Assembly (NCBI GenBank): GCA_020054865.1
Contig: JAIHAR010000002.1
Location: 62,001 to 126,000, forward strand
Reading direction: 5' to 3'
DNA length: 64,000 nucleotides
Source: Deferribacteraceae bacterium
GTDB lineage: Bacteria > Chrysiogenota > Deferribacteres > Deferribacterales > Deferrivibrionaceae
The notes under the pieces are model-generated. The model worked only from the letters and a program-made list of their open reading frames with translations, made no database searches and was not told where the DNA came from. Below, piece after piece: positions 26,963-35,407 of this stretch. How positions within the stretch are numbered: position 1 is the stretch's first letter; every line of letters starts with the position of its first letter. The position numbers and the translations under genes were made by a program.

Positions 26963-28339
26963 ATGAATGCAGAAAAGATAGACGAAATAAAACATCTCGT
27001 TAAGGTCTATTCGGGACTTCTGATTAAAGAAAGTCTCGAAATGAAATTTGATGAAACATACAAAACCTGGGTGGCCAGGACAGGGAATAATCCTTATAAG
27101 CTTGCCGACCTTTTAAAAAACAATACGGAAATGTTGCGGGAGTTTATTTCAGATTTGACTATAAATGAGTCTTATTTTTTCAGAAATGCCGAGCAATTTA
27201 AATGTATTGACCAAATTGTATCAACCCCTATCAATAAAAAACCTGAGATTAAAATTCTCTCAATAGGGTGTTCGAATGGGTGCGAACCTTATTCCATTGC
27301 AATTTATATACATAAATATCTCCCTGAAATATTTAAAAAAATATCAATAATCGGTATCGATATCAGTCAAAAGGTAATTGATATAGCCAAGAGTGGAGTT
27401 TATCAAAGCTGGTATTTGAGACATACCAGAAAAGAATTTCAAGAAGAATATTTTGAAATGACAGAAAACAATCAGTTTGCTGTTGTTGACAAAATAAAAA
27501 ACAAAGTGCAGTTTGAGACAGCAAACTTTCTGGACTATGAAGCGGCCGAAAAGTACCAAATAATCTTCTGCAGGAATTTTCTTATATACTTTGAACCGGA
27601 TACTGTTAATAAGATTTGCGATAAAATTGCCAATTTAATTGACAAAAATGGTATCGTCATATTTGGCAACTCAGATGCCCTTCTTGTCAACCAATCCGAT
27701 TTAATCAAAAAAGGCTGCTATTATACAATAGATGTAGCTACCGAAGAAAATATTAAAAATATTAACGATATATCAGTGCGTGTATCTTATGACATCAACT
27801 CAAAAGTCAACAGGCCCAAAAAAGATGAGTCGGAAGTGTTTAAAAAAGGGGTGCAGTTTATAAAATCGGAAGACTACGTTGAGGCTGCAAAGGAATTTGA
27901 GTTTATACTGACAAATATTAACCCCAAAAATATAAGGGCAGCTACATTCTTAGGTTATTCATATTACAAACTAAACAATCTAAGTCAGGCTAAGGCGGTA
28001 TTAAAAAAGGTATTGGACACCGAATCCTTATCCTATGAGGCATATTTATTGTATGCCATAATCCTTTACGAAGAAAAAAACTGTGCAGAGGCACTCGAAT
28101 ACTTAAGAAAGGCACTTTTCATTAACCCTCAAAGTGAAATAAGCTGGTTTTATCTGGGTAAAATATATGAATGTCAAAAAGAAACTTCTTCTGCAGTAAA
28201 TGCTTACAAAAAAGCCCTGTCCTTTCTTGAATTGCTGCCTGAAAATAAGAAGTACCCTTTGTCACCCGAGATTTCATCAGGTATGTTAAAAGAATGGATT
28301 ACCAACAAAATCAGTGAGATTGAAAAAGGCAGTCATTAA
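26963..28339 (+). CDS. cheR: Chemotaxis methyltransferase CheR with C-terminal TPR (FrzF-like)
   Basis: CheR methylates receptor glutamates using S-adenosylmethionine. The 458-residue protein has a CheR helical N-domain (with INESYFFRNAEQF), the SAM-binding motif LSIGCSNGCEPYSIAIYI and the catalytic-domain segment YQIIFCRNFLIYF. About 170 residues of TPR repeats follow (GVQFIKSEDYVEAAKEFEF and two or three more units, ~290-430). TPR-fused CheR is typical of Frz-type and other non-flagellar chemosensory systems. It is the last gene of the operon. The cysteines in GCSNGCEP differ from the usual ACSTGEEP. Confidence 0.93.
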   Translation: MNAEKIDEIKHLVKVYSGLLIKESLEMKFDETYKTWVARTGNNPYKLADLLKNNTEMLREFISDLTINESYFFRNAEQFKCIDQIVSTPINKKPEIKILSIGCSNGCEPYSIAIYIHKYLPEIFKKISIIGIDISQKVIDIAKSGVYQSWYLRHTRKEFQEEYFEMTENNQFAVVDKIKNKVQFETANFLDYEAAEKYQIIFCRNFLIYFEPDTVNKICDKIANLIDKNGIVIFGNSDALLVNQSDLIKKGCYYTIDVATEENIKNINDISVRVSYDINSKVNRPKKDESEVFKKGVQFIKSEDYVEAAKEFEFILTNINPKNIRAATFLGYSYYKLNNLSQAKAVLKKVLDTESLSYEAYLLYAIILYEEKNCAEALEYLRKALFINPQSEISWFYLGKIYECQKETSSAVNAYKKALSFLELLPENKKYPLSPEISSGMLKEWITNKISEIEKGSH

Positions 28340-28381
28340 AAAATATTAGGAAATATTTGGGCATTTAAATGCAAAAATCAG

Positions 28382-28675
28382 TTAGAAAGACTTTAGTATA
28401 TCCTTTTTAAGCTCATCAAGCTCTTCATCGGTAGTTTTTCCAAAATCCACATTGCCAATTAATTTGCCAACTTTCTGCAAAATTTCTTTGTCAGAGTTTC
28501 CTATTTCTGCAAGAATATCAGAGATAAAAGCAAGTTTTTTTGCATCAGTAGAAATACTTACTTTATCAAGACTTTTTTCGGGGGAAGATTTTTCCTGGGC
28601 AGATGCCTTACTGTATTTCACCTGCTTGTTATAAGTCCTCAAAATGTCATAAATCTTTCCGCCCTGTATAGTCAT
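28382..28675 (-). CDS. flgM: FlgM-like anti-sigma-28 factor
   Basis: The 97-residue protein is small and probably flexible in its N-terminal half. The middle segment SLDKVSISTDAKKLAFI matches the FlgM consensus (D-K-V-x-I-S-x-x-A), and the C-terminal half forms helices as in sigma-28-binding FlgM. A near-consensus sigma-28 promoter lies immediately upstream (28709-28735), as expected for flgM autoregulation. FlgM holds FliA inactive until the flagellar hook is complete and then is exported. The gene lies alone between cheR and gatA, away from other flagellar genes. Confidence 0.75.
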   Translation of the reverse strand: MTIQGGKIYDILRTYNKQVKYSKASAQEKSSPEKSLDKVSISTDAKKLAFISDILAEIGNSDKEILQKVGKLIGNVDFGKTTDEELDELKKDILKSF

Positions 28676-28708
28676 ATGGACCGTCCCTGATATATTTCTA
28701 CACTAACG

Positions 28709-28735
28709 TAATCGGCACTCCCAAAAAAAACTTTA
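28709..28735 (-). promoter_or_regulatory. Sigma-28 (FliA) promoter of the flgM-like gene
   Basis: On the minus strand TAAAGTTT (28735-28728) is followed by exactly 11 bases and then GCCGATTA (28716-28709). The enterobacterial FliA consensus is TAAAGTTT-N11-GCCGATAA, so 15 of 16 positions match. Transcription would start near 28701, about 26 bases before the ATG. Confidence 0.85.
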
Positions 28736-28745
28736 GAAAAAATTT

Positions 28746-30209
28746 TTATTTTAAAAATTTTTCAGGAAACATTTTGTGCCAATTGGTATTTTTTTGATAA
28801 CAGTGCGCAAAATTAATTATCTTTTCCTCTTCAAAATAGTTGCCAAGCAGCTGAAATCCAACCGGTAAATTATTTTTATCAAACCCGCAAGGGACAGACA
28901 CCCCGCACCCGCCAAACAAATTAAGAGAAATAGTAAATATGTCGCTGAGATACATACTTATAGGGTCATCCATTTTTTCACCAAACTTAAATGCAGTATT
29001 CGGAGAAGTAGGCGCAAGTATCACATCAACCTTTTTATAGGCTTCTACAAAGTCCTGCTTAATCAATGACCTTACTTTTTGGGCTTTAAGATAGTAGGCA
29101 TCATAATATCCGGCACTGAGCACATACGTACCCAACATAATCCTTCTTTTTACCTCTTTTCCAAAACCTTTTGACCTCGTGGATTCATACATATCAATCA
29201 ACCCTTCGGCTTCACTTCTGAAAGCATATCTTACACCATCATATCTTGCCAGGTTGCTTGAAGCCTCAGCTGTTGCAACGATATAGTAAACGGCCACCGC
29301 ATATTCTGTATGAGGCATGCTAATTTCAACCATATCAGCCCCTTGCTTTTTGTAAAAATCTATAACTTCATTCACCCTGTTTAATACGTCAGGTTCTATA
29401 CCACCTTCAAAATACTCCTTCGGTATGCCAATTTTCTTACCCTTGATACTGGTATCAACATTTTTTGTATAATCCCTGCTTTCTATATTTATTGATGTGG
29501 AATCTTTAGGGTCATATTTACCGATTACTTTCAACAAGTGAGCACTGTCAACTATATCTCTTGAAAAAGGCCCTATTTGATCAAGACTTGATGCAAATGC
29601 TACCAGTCCATATCTTGAAACCCTTCCATAGGTGGGTTTGAAGCCACAAACTCCACAAAGAGAAGCTGGCTGTCTTATTGAACCACCGGTATCACTCCCA
29701 AGACTTACTGGTGCAAGTCCGGCAGCAACGCTTACTGCCGCTCCGCCACTGGAGCCTCCGGGAACCCTTTCTGTATCCCATGGGTTTTTGGTTTTTTTAT
29801 AATATGATGTTTCTGTAGAAGAACCCATTGCAAATTCGTCCATATTTAATTTTCCAAGAATTATAAATCCATTTTCTTTCAACAAGCTGGTAACAGTAGC
29901 ATCATAAGGAGGATTAAAATGTTCAAGAATTTTTGATGAACAGGTTGTATCAATCCCTTTCGTAATGATATTATCTTTAAGCGCCACAGGAATCCCTGCA
30001 TACTCAGGCAAAACCTCACCTTTTGCTCTTTTTTCATCAATAATTTTTGCCTCATCAAGGGCATTTTCGTTCAGGGCAAGAAACGAGTCAAGCTGTTGAT
30101 CATATTTCTCAATTCTATCAAGATAAAACTTTGTCAGCTCAAAGGCAGAAATTTTCTTGTCCTTAAGATAATTAACCAGCTCATTTATATTTGTCTTCAG
30201 TAAATCCAT
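28746..30209 (-). CDS. gatA: Aspartyl/glutamyl-tRNA amidotransferase subunit A
   Basis: GatA is the amidase of GatCAB, which converts Glu-tRNA(Gln) or Asp-tRNA(Asn) to the correct amide and so replaces a missing glutaminyl- or asparaginyl-tRNA synthetase. The 487-residue protein has the amidase Ser-Ser-Lys set: Lys in GIPVALKDNI, cis-Ser in PGGSSGGAAVSVAAG and the nucleophile Ser in GSDTGGSIRQPAS. The ATG at 30209 is preferred over a GTG at 30218 because AGAGG lies eight bases upstream. gatC precedes it; gatB is not in the window. Confidence 0.95.
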   Translation of the reverse strand: MDLLKTNINELVNYLKDKKISAFELTKFYLDRIEKYDQQLDSFLALNENALDEAKIIDEKRAKGEVLPEYAGIPVALKDNIITKGIDTTCSSKILEHFNPPYDATVTSLLKENGFIILGKLNMDEFAMGSSTETSYYKKTKNPWDTERVPGGSSGGAAVSVAAGLAPVSLGSDTGGSIRQPASLCGVCGFKPTYGRVSRYGLVAFASSLDQIGPFSRDIVDSAHLLKVIGKYDPKDSTSINIESRDYTKNVDTSIKGKKIGIPKEYFEGGIEPDVLNRVNEVIDFYKKQGADMVEISMPHTEYAVAVYYIVATAEASSNLARYDGVRYAFRSEAEGLIDMYESTRSKGFGKEVKRRIMLGTYVLSAGYYDAYYLKAQKVRSLIKQDFVEAYKKVDVILAPTSPNTAFKFGEKMDDPISMYLSDIFTISLNLFGGCGVSVPCGFDKNNLPVGFQLLGNYFEEEKIINFAHCYQKNTNWHKMFPEKFLK

Positions 30210-30220
30210 ATTATTCACCT

Positions 30221-30514
30221 CTAATCAATTACTCGTGGAACCTTAAAATGGCTATGCTCACTCTGGGGTGCATTCTTGAATACATCATCTTCATCAAGTC
30301 CTGGCTTTTGCACATCATCCCTGAAAACATTTACGACATCAAGGGCATGTGATGTCGGCTCTATACCTGCTGTATCAAGCTCATTCAATTTGTCTATATA
30401 GTTTAAAATATTGTTAAGGTCTGTCCTCAAACCCTCAATCTCGTCCTCTTCAAGTCTTAGTCTTGCAAGTTTTGCAATTTTCAAAACCTCTTCTCTACTC
30501 AATTTTTCGGCCAC
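30221..30514 (-). CDS. gatC: Aspartyl/glutamyl-tRNA amidotransferase subunit C
   Basis: GatC wraps around GatA and GatB and stabilises the complex. The 97-residue length and the motifs REEVLKIAKLARLRL, LNYIDKLNELDT, and EPTSHAL near the middle are those of the family. The start is GTG with a GGAGG site. It lies 44 bases after pcrA and is followed by gatA, forming the clcA-pcrA-gatC-gatA group. Confidence 0.94.
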   Translation of the reverse strand: MAEKLSREEVLKIAKLARLRLEEDEIEGLRTDLNNILNYIDKLNELDTAGIEPTSHALDVVNVFRDDVQKPGLDEDDVFKNAPQSEHSHFKVPRVID

Positions 30515-30558
30515 AAAATTCCTCCGATTTTTTTATTGCTTATATTATACCAAATTAT

Positions 30559-32613
30559 CTAATAGGTCAAAAATCTTTTTACTATTTTTTTCAAACCGCA
30601 AAGTTTAAAAAACACATCTACTTTGGCGTCGTCACCACTTCCTGTAACAGATATAACTATCCCTTCACCAAATTTTTCGTGTCTTACCTTTGCACCCTCT
30701 CTTATCTCTTTTGTGATATTTTCATTTAGGCTAACCGCTGGAATTCTAAATTCACTTATAAATGTAGAAGCAGATGAATTTACCCTTTTTCCATAATGAA
30801 GTCTTGATAATGCATGAGTCAGGTAAAGATTTCTTTTCGCCCTGGTAACCCCAACATAGCATAATCTCCTTTCCTCTTCAAAAGCCCTTTCATTATCCAT
30901 GCTCCCGTAAAGAGGAAAAAGACCTTCTTCAAGGCCTGTCAAAAATACCGTGTCAAATTCAAGCCCTTTTGCAGCATGTATAGTCATTACATTCACATTT
31001 TCACCGGCATCTTCATCAGTAGCAGTTACAAGGGTAATATTTGCCAGAAATTCTGTCAAACTAATCCCCCCTTTTTCTTCCATAGCTGCGGCTGAGTTTA
31101 TCAGCTCTTCAAGGTTTAAAAGACGCTTTTCAAAAACAGCAACCTCTTCAAACTGTTTTAAATATTCTTCATATTCCGTTTTTTTAATAACATAATCTAT
31201 CATTTCTGATACCAAAGTAAGTTCCTTCAAACCTTCAAAAATTCTAAGATAGCCTTCCAGATTTTCTCTCTGCTTTGAATTAAAGCTACTTAAGTTTGCA
31301 CTTATTGCCTGAAAGATATTCACATTATTCTCAAAAGCATAACTAATCAATCTATCAATTGTGGCATTGCCAAAACCCCTTGAAGGGTTTTTTATACTCC
31401 TTATAAACGACTGAAAATCATAAGGGTTTTCAAATAATCTCAAATACGACAGGATATCTTTTATTTCTCTTCTCTGGTAAAAACCTATACTCCCTATAAC
31501 CTTGTAAGGGATATTGTGTTTATTAAACTCCACCTCAAAATTTCTTGACTGGGCATTTGTCCTGTAAAGAACAGCAATTTCACTGTATCTACAACCCTCT
31601 TCATTCACGAGTTTTTTAATTTTATTTGCAACCCAGGCGGCCTCCTCCTGTTCGTCGTAACAGCTTTTGGTTAAAATTTCACCTTTTAAGTTCAGGGCTG
31701 GAATAAGTTCTTTACCCCTTCTAAATCTGTTGTTTGAAATAAGCTTATTGGCTCCTATAAGAACATCCTGCTGGCTTCTGTAATTATTTATAAGTTTTAT
31801 AACTTTTGTATTTTCAAAAAATTTGTCAAAATCAAGAATATTGTTTATGTCAGCGCCCCGCCATCCGTAAATAGACTGGTCATCATCACCCACAGCGCAT
31901 ATATTGCCGTTTTTACCGGTAAGTTGCTGTAGAAAAATAAACTGCAGCGCATTTGTATCCTGGTATTCATCCACCAAAATATGCTTGAAACAATTCTGAT
32001 AATAACCTGCAATACCAGGATTTTTCAATAAAATTCTTACCACCAGGGATACCATGTCGTCAAAATCTACCATATTTAGAAATTTAAGGTTTTTATTATA
32101 TTCTTCAAACACCTCTGAAGCCATATAATACTCTTCGTTTAGAGGCAGATTTTTTACATACGAAAGGGTATTTTTGAAACTGCTTATCATATTCAGATAA
32201 ACTTTTGGCGGATACTTTTTGGAGTCAATGTTAAGTTTTTTCAAAATATCTCTGATTAGTGCCAATCTGTCTTCCTGATCAATAACACCGAAGTTTTGTG
32301 GTAATTCTGCATTTTCACACTCTATCCTCAAAAGTCTTAATGCAATGGAGTGAAATGTGCCAAGCCAAAGGTTGTTTACCTCTTGCCCCACGAGTGAGCT
32401 AAGTCTATGCTTCATTTCAGATGCGGCCTTATTGGTAAAAGTAACCGCCATAATTTTTTCTGGTTCAACAGATTCATTTTTAATAAGATTGTATATTCTG
32501 TAGGTGATTACCCTTGTTTTCCCGGTGCCTGCTCCAGCCAGTACCAAAAGCGGGCCATTGGTGTAAGTAACTGCTTCATACTGCTCATCATTTAACATAT
32601 CTTTAAGATTCAT
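30559..32613 (-). CDS. pcrA: UvrD/PcrA-type ATP-dependent DNA helicase
   Basis: This superfamily-1A helicase unwinds DNA 3'-5' in repair and in clearing recombination intermediates. The 684-residue protein has motif I (LAGAGTGKTRVI), motif Ia (VTFTNKAASEMK), motif II (ILVDEYQDTN), motif III (GDDDQSIYGWRGA), motif V (VMTIHAAKGLEFD) and motif VI (VGVTRAKRNLYL). The C-terminus ends with the small Tudor-like domain (GAKVRHEKFGEGIVIS) typical of PcrA. The start overlaps clcA by 11 bases. Confidence 0.94.
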   Translation of the reverse strand: MNLKDMLNDEQYEAVTYTNGPLLVLAGAGTGKTRVITYRIYNLIKNESVEPEKIMAVTFTNKAASEMKHRLSSLVGQEVNNLWLGTFHSIALRLLRIECENAELPQNFGVIDQEDRLALIRDILKKLNIDSKKYPPKVYLNMISSFKNTLSYVKNLPLNEEYYMASEVFEEYNKNLKFLNMVDFDDMVSLVVRILLKNPGIAGYYQNCFKHILVDEYQDTNALQFIFLQQLTGKNGNICAVGDDDQSIYGWRGADINNILDFDKFFENTKVIKLINNYRSQQDVLIGANKLISNNRFRRGKELIPALNLKGEILTKSCYDEQEEAAWVANKIKKLVNEEGCRYSEIAVLYRTNAQSRNFEVEFNKHNIPYKVIGSIGFYQRREIKDILSYLRLFENPYDFQSFIRSIKNPSRGFGNATIDRLISYAFENNVNIFQAISANLSSFNSKQRENLEGYLRIFEGLKELTLVSEMIDYVIKKTEYEEYLKQFEEVAVFEKRLLNLEELINSAAAMEEKGGISLTEFLANITLVTATDEDAGENVNVMTIHAAKGLEFDTVFLTGLEEGLFPLYGSMDNERAFEEERRLCYVGVTRAKRNLYLTHALSRLHYGKRVNSSASTFISEFRIPAVSLNENITKEIREGAKVRHEKFGEGIVISVTGSGDDAKVDVFFKLCGLKKIVKRFLTY

Positions 32614-34345
32614 ATTTAACGTCCGCTACCGCCCTGTTATAAGCATAGGCAATATCGCTTCTTCTAAGCAGTCCCAAAAACTTCAGTTTGCCTTCCGGTG
32701 TTTCTTCAACCACAGGCAATGCCCCCAAATCTTTCCTGTTGAATTTTTTTATCGCCTTTGCAAGATCCTCTTCGGGCAAAAGATAGACAATATTTGATTT
32801 TGTAGCTATTTCTCCTGCTACAACAATATCTTCTATCCCTTCTTCAAATATTACACTTCTTATATCTTCAATGGAAATAATCCCGATAAGAGTGTCATTG
32901 TGGTCAAGTACAGGGAAATAGTTGTTTCTTGCTCTCTTAAAACTTTCTTTTATCTGTCTAAAAGGTGTATCTTCATGAAACGTTACTACATCCTTCTCCA
33001 TTATTTCCTTCACTTTTATCCCTTTTAGTATACTCTCTTCGGCACCTTTCTTTATATTTATCCCCTGCTTTTTGAGAATCCAGGTAAAGATCGACTCCTT
33101 CTCAAGATAATTTGCCACTACATTTGCTATGATCGCAGAAAGCATAAGCGGCAAAATAATTTGGTAGTTTTGCGTAATTTCAAATATAATAAGAATCGAA
33201 GTAAGAGGCGCTCTGATAGTAGCAGCAAGCATTGCACTCATTGCAACAAGCCCGTATGCTCCGCTGTATGCAGTAATATCAGGAAAAAGCAGTCCAAATA
33301 GCCACCCCATAAATCCTCCGGTAGCGGCACCTAAAAACAGTGAAGGAACAAAAAGTCCTCCTGAACCACCAGAACCAAGTGTAAGAGATGTTGCCACAAT
33401 TTTCAAAATGAGAATAACAACAAGGAATACCCCAACCCTTTCTGATATTAAAATTTCGTGAATAGTGTCGTAGCCTACGCCAATAATTTCCCTTGAAAAA
33501 ATAGCGATACCACCCATTAAAAGTCCGCCAATAGCAGGTTTTACATATTTTGGAATTTTGAGCTCTTCAAAAAAATCTTCAAATTTATAAAATATTCTTA
33601 TAAATGCTACACCCACAACTGCACAAACAATCCCAAGAATCGCATAAAGTGGTAATTCGAGAAAACTCTTCAAAACATATGAAGGTGCCTCAAAAGTCAC
33701 GTGGTTACCAAGATATGCCCTTGAAACTGTTGTGGCAATTACTGATGAAATAATTATAGGACTAAAGGTTTTTAATCCAAATTCACCAAGCAACACTTCT
33801 GCAGCAAACATTGCACCACCGATAGGAGCGTTAAATGTTGCGGCAAGACCACCTGCTGCTCCACAGGCTATTGCCCCCTTCATCCTTTCTGAAGAATATT
33901 TAAAGACCCTTCCTATCCCTGAGCCAATTGATGCTCCTATCTGGACAATTGGCCCCTCCCTACCTGCGGAACCACCGGTACCAAGAGTAATTGCCGAAGA
34001 GACCGTTTTAACAAGCGCAACTGATGAGCTAATCTTTTTATTCAGTGCAATAGCTTTTATTACATCCGGCACACCATGCCCTTTGGCCGATTTAAAAATA
34101 AGCCCTATTATCCCGACGGCAAGGCCGCCAATAGCCGGAACAAATAAAACTTTGTAAAAAGGTTCGGTTTTTAAAAGATACAATATGTATTCATCTTTAC
34201 TGCCGTAAAAAAATTGCTGTACGACACCTATCAAATATCTAAAAAGAATATTTCCGTAACCTGCAGCAAGACCTATCAAAACAGCCACAACAGATATCTT
34301 TATCTCTTCATGCTCATCAATAAAATCCTGAAAAAAATTTTTCAT
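32603..34345 (-). CDS. ClC-family chloride channel/antiporter with CBS domains
   Basis: ClC proteins move chloride or fluoride through the inner membrane, often in exchange for protons. The 580-residue protein has about ten helices with the filter motifs GTGGSAGREGPIVQ (gating Glu130) and GSGGSGGLFVPSLFLGA. Two CBS domains (~447-505 and ~515-570) form the cytoplasmic tail. Presence of the external gating Glu fits either a channel or a proton-coupled exchanger. It is the first gene of the clcA-pcrA-gatCA group, with a promoter at 34390-34418. Confidence 0.92.
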   Translation of the reverse strand: MKNFFQDFIDEHEEIKISVVAVLIGLAAGYGNILFRYLIGVVQQFFYGSKDEYILYLLKTEPFYKVLFVPAIGGLAVGIIGLIFKSAKGHGVPDVIKAIALNKKISSSVALVKTVSSAITLGTGGSAGREGPIVQIGASIGSGIGRVFKYSSERMKGAIACGAAGGLAATFNAPIGGAMFAAEVLLGEFGLKTFSPIIISSVIATTVSRAYLGNHVTFEAPSYVLKSFLELPLYAILGIVCAVVGVAFIRIFYKFEDFFEELKIPKYVKPAIGGLLMGGIAIFSREIIGVGYDTIHEILISERVGVFLVVILILKIVATSLTLGSGGSGGLFVPSLFLGAATGGFMGWLFGLLFPDITAYSGAYGLVAMSAMLAATIRAPLTSILIIFEITQNYQIILPLMLSAIIANVVANYLEKESIFTWILKKQGINIKKGAEESILKGIKVKEIMEKDVVTFHEDTPFRQIKESFKRARNNYFPVLDHNDTLIGIISIEDIRSVIFEEGIEDIVVAGEIATKSNIVYLLPEEDLAKAIKKFNRKDLGALPVVEETPEGKLKFLGLLRRSDIAYAYNRAVADVKYES

Positions 34346-34389
34346 GCCAAATCCTCAACATTACACATATGTCTATCTGCAAAGTGTTT

Positions 34390-34418
34390 CTAATAAGACT
34401 TAAACTAAAATCAGTCAA
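34390..34418 (-). promoter_or_regulatory. Candidate promoter of the clcA-pcrA-gatCA group
   Basis: TTGACT (34418-34413) and TATTAG (34395-34390) are 17 bases apart on the minus strand, about 45 bases upstream of the ClC start codon. Confidence 0.45.
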
Positions 34419-34653
34419 GAGTTATCAGCTCAACTTTATAATATTTTAATTTTTTTGAACTTGACTCAAAATAACCATTACGCCAGTATTTGGTAGAAAA
34501 AGCTCCCTACTTAATATGCGCTCTTCATATCGTCTCTCACTTAAATTTATGTAAAGATATTTACCGTAAAATGGCAGCATGGCTATACACCCCCTTTTTT
34601 AAGATAAATTTTAACATAAATATGCAGCCAAATCAAATCACCAAAATAAAAAA

Positions 34654-34672
34654 GCCGCCTAAAAAAGGCGGC
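34654..34672 (-). terminator. Intrinsic terminator of the peroxiredoxin gene
   Basis: The 7-bp GC-rich stem GCCGCCT / AGGCGGC with a five-base loop is followed on the minus strand by a run of T residues (TTTTTTATTTT). It lies about 50 bases after the peroxiredoxin stop codon. Confidence 0.85.
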
Positions 34673-34720
34673 AAAACTTGGGAGGTTTTATGTTACGCTT
34701 TAAGATAGTCTTAAAATTTT

Positions 34721-35314
34721 TTACTGATGCCCCTGTGGATTTTTCTTAAAATATTCTTTCATTTTAACAGGGTCTGGCTTCATAGTATCCTTGCCAGGCT
34801 CCCAGCCGGCAGGACAAACTTCACCATGCTCCCTTACATATTGAAGGGCATCTATATTTCTTAAAATTTCCTTCACATTTCTACCGATTCCCAAATCGTG
34901 AATAAGTTCAAATTGAACTTTTCCGTCAGGGTCGATTATAAACGTAGCCCTTAATGCCATTCCACCTGGCAACAGCACACCGTAGCTTTCAGAAATTTCC
35001 TTTGTAAAGTCAGCTACAAGCGGATAATTAAGCTGCCCAAGGCCACCTTCTTCTCTCGGTGTGTTCACCCAGGCAAGGTGAGAAAATTTACTGTCAGTAG
35101 AAACACCTATTATTTCTGTGTTTCTTTTCTTAAATTCTGGATATGCATCTGACAGAGCAGTAATCTCTGTAGGGCAAACAAAAGTGAAATCAAGTGGATA
35201 AAAGAAAAGAACAACCCACTTACCCTTATAATCTTCCAGCTTAATTCTTTGAAAACCTGTACCTACTACTGCTTCTGCATCAAAAGCAGGCGCTTGCTTT
35301 GTCACCAAACTCAT
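34721..35314 (-). CDS. Typical 2-Cys peroxiredoxin (AhpC/Prx1 family)
   Basis: This enzyme reduces hydrogen and organic peroxides through a cysteine relay. The 197-residue protein has the peroxidatic Cys47 ([13 protein letters not shown]) and the resolving Cys167 in HGEVCPAGW, so it is a two-cysteine type that forms inter-subunit disulfides. The strong AGGAGG site sits before the ATG. It is monocistronic with its own promoter, a PerR-like operator and a terminator. No AhpF-like reductase is nearby, so a thioredoxin probably recycles it. Confidence 0.95.
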   Translation of the reverse strand: MSLVTKQAPAFDAEAVVGTGFQRIKLEDYKGKWVVLFFYPLDFTFVCPTEITALSDAYPEFKKRNTEIIGVSTDSKFSHLAWVNTPREEGGLGQLNYPLVADFTKEISESYGVLLPGGMALRATFIIDPDGKVQFELIHDLGIGRNVKEILRNIDALQYVREHGEVCPAGWEPGKDTMKPDPVKMKEYFKKNPQGHQ

Positions 35315-35340
35315 CTTTTTCCTCCTTCACAACCTTTATT

Positions 35341-35355
35341 ATAGAATTATTCTAA
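35341..35355. promoter_or_regulatory. PerR-box-like operator over the peroxiredoxin -10
   Basis: The 15-base near-palindrome ATAGAATTATTCTAA matches 11 of 14 defined positions of the PerR box (TTATAATnATTATAA) and covers the -10 element of the peroxiredoxin promoter. Binding there would block transcription, as PerR does at peroxide-response genes. Confidence 0.55.
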
Positions 35356-35377
35356 ATTCAGAATCAGAAATTGTCAA
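35349..35377 (-). promoter_or_regulatory. Peroxiredoxin promoter
   Basis: A perfect TTGACA (35377-35372) and TAGAAT (35354-35349) are exactly 17 bases apart on the minus strand, placing the transcription start near 35342, about 28 bases before the start codon. Confidence 0.75.
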
Positions 35378-35407
35378 GAAAAAAATAAGACCTTTTTTAT
35401 CTTTTTT

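Larger units (their letters stand above)
34346..34720. other. Intergenic region between the ClC gene and the peroxiredoxin gene
   Basis: This 375-base stretch holds the ClC promoter near 34390-34418 and the peroxiredoxin terminator at 34654-34672. The middle (~34420-34650) is AT-rich and I see no conserved gene in it. A 72-codon plus-strand frame (34490-34708) runs through the terminator, has an unremarkable composition and no ribosome site. Confidence 0.5.

Noticed and set aside
28361-28372. Perfect 12-base palindrome GCATTTAAATGC downstream of cheR
   Set aside because: It is AT-rich with no loop or clear T tail and too weak to call as a terminator; it could be a weak end signal for the convergent genes.
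33732-34157. 141-codon frame antisense to the ClC gene
   Set aside because: It is a mirror of the membrane-protein codon pattern; the sense gene holds the ClC filter motifs.
34490-34708. 72-codon plus-strand open frame between the ClC and peroxiredoxin genes
   Set aside because: It runs through the peroxiredoxin terminator, lacks a ribosome site and shows no recognisable domain.
34693-34749. GGAGG followed by ATG and a 19-codon frame on the plus strand
   Set aside because: It is very short, lies mostly antisense to the peroxiredoxin 3' end and has no promoter; the GGAGG is likely chance.
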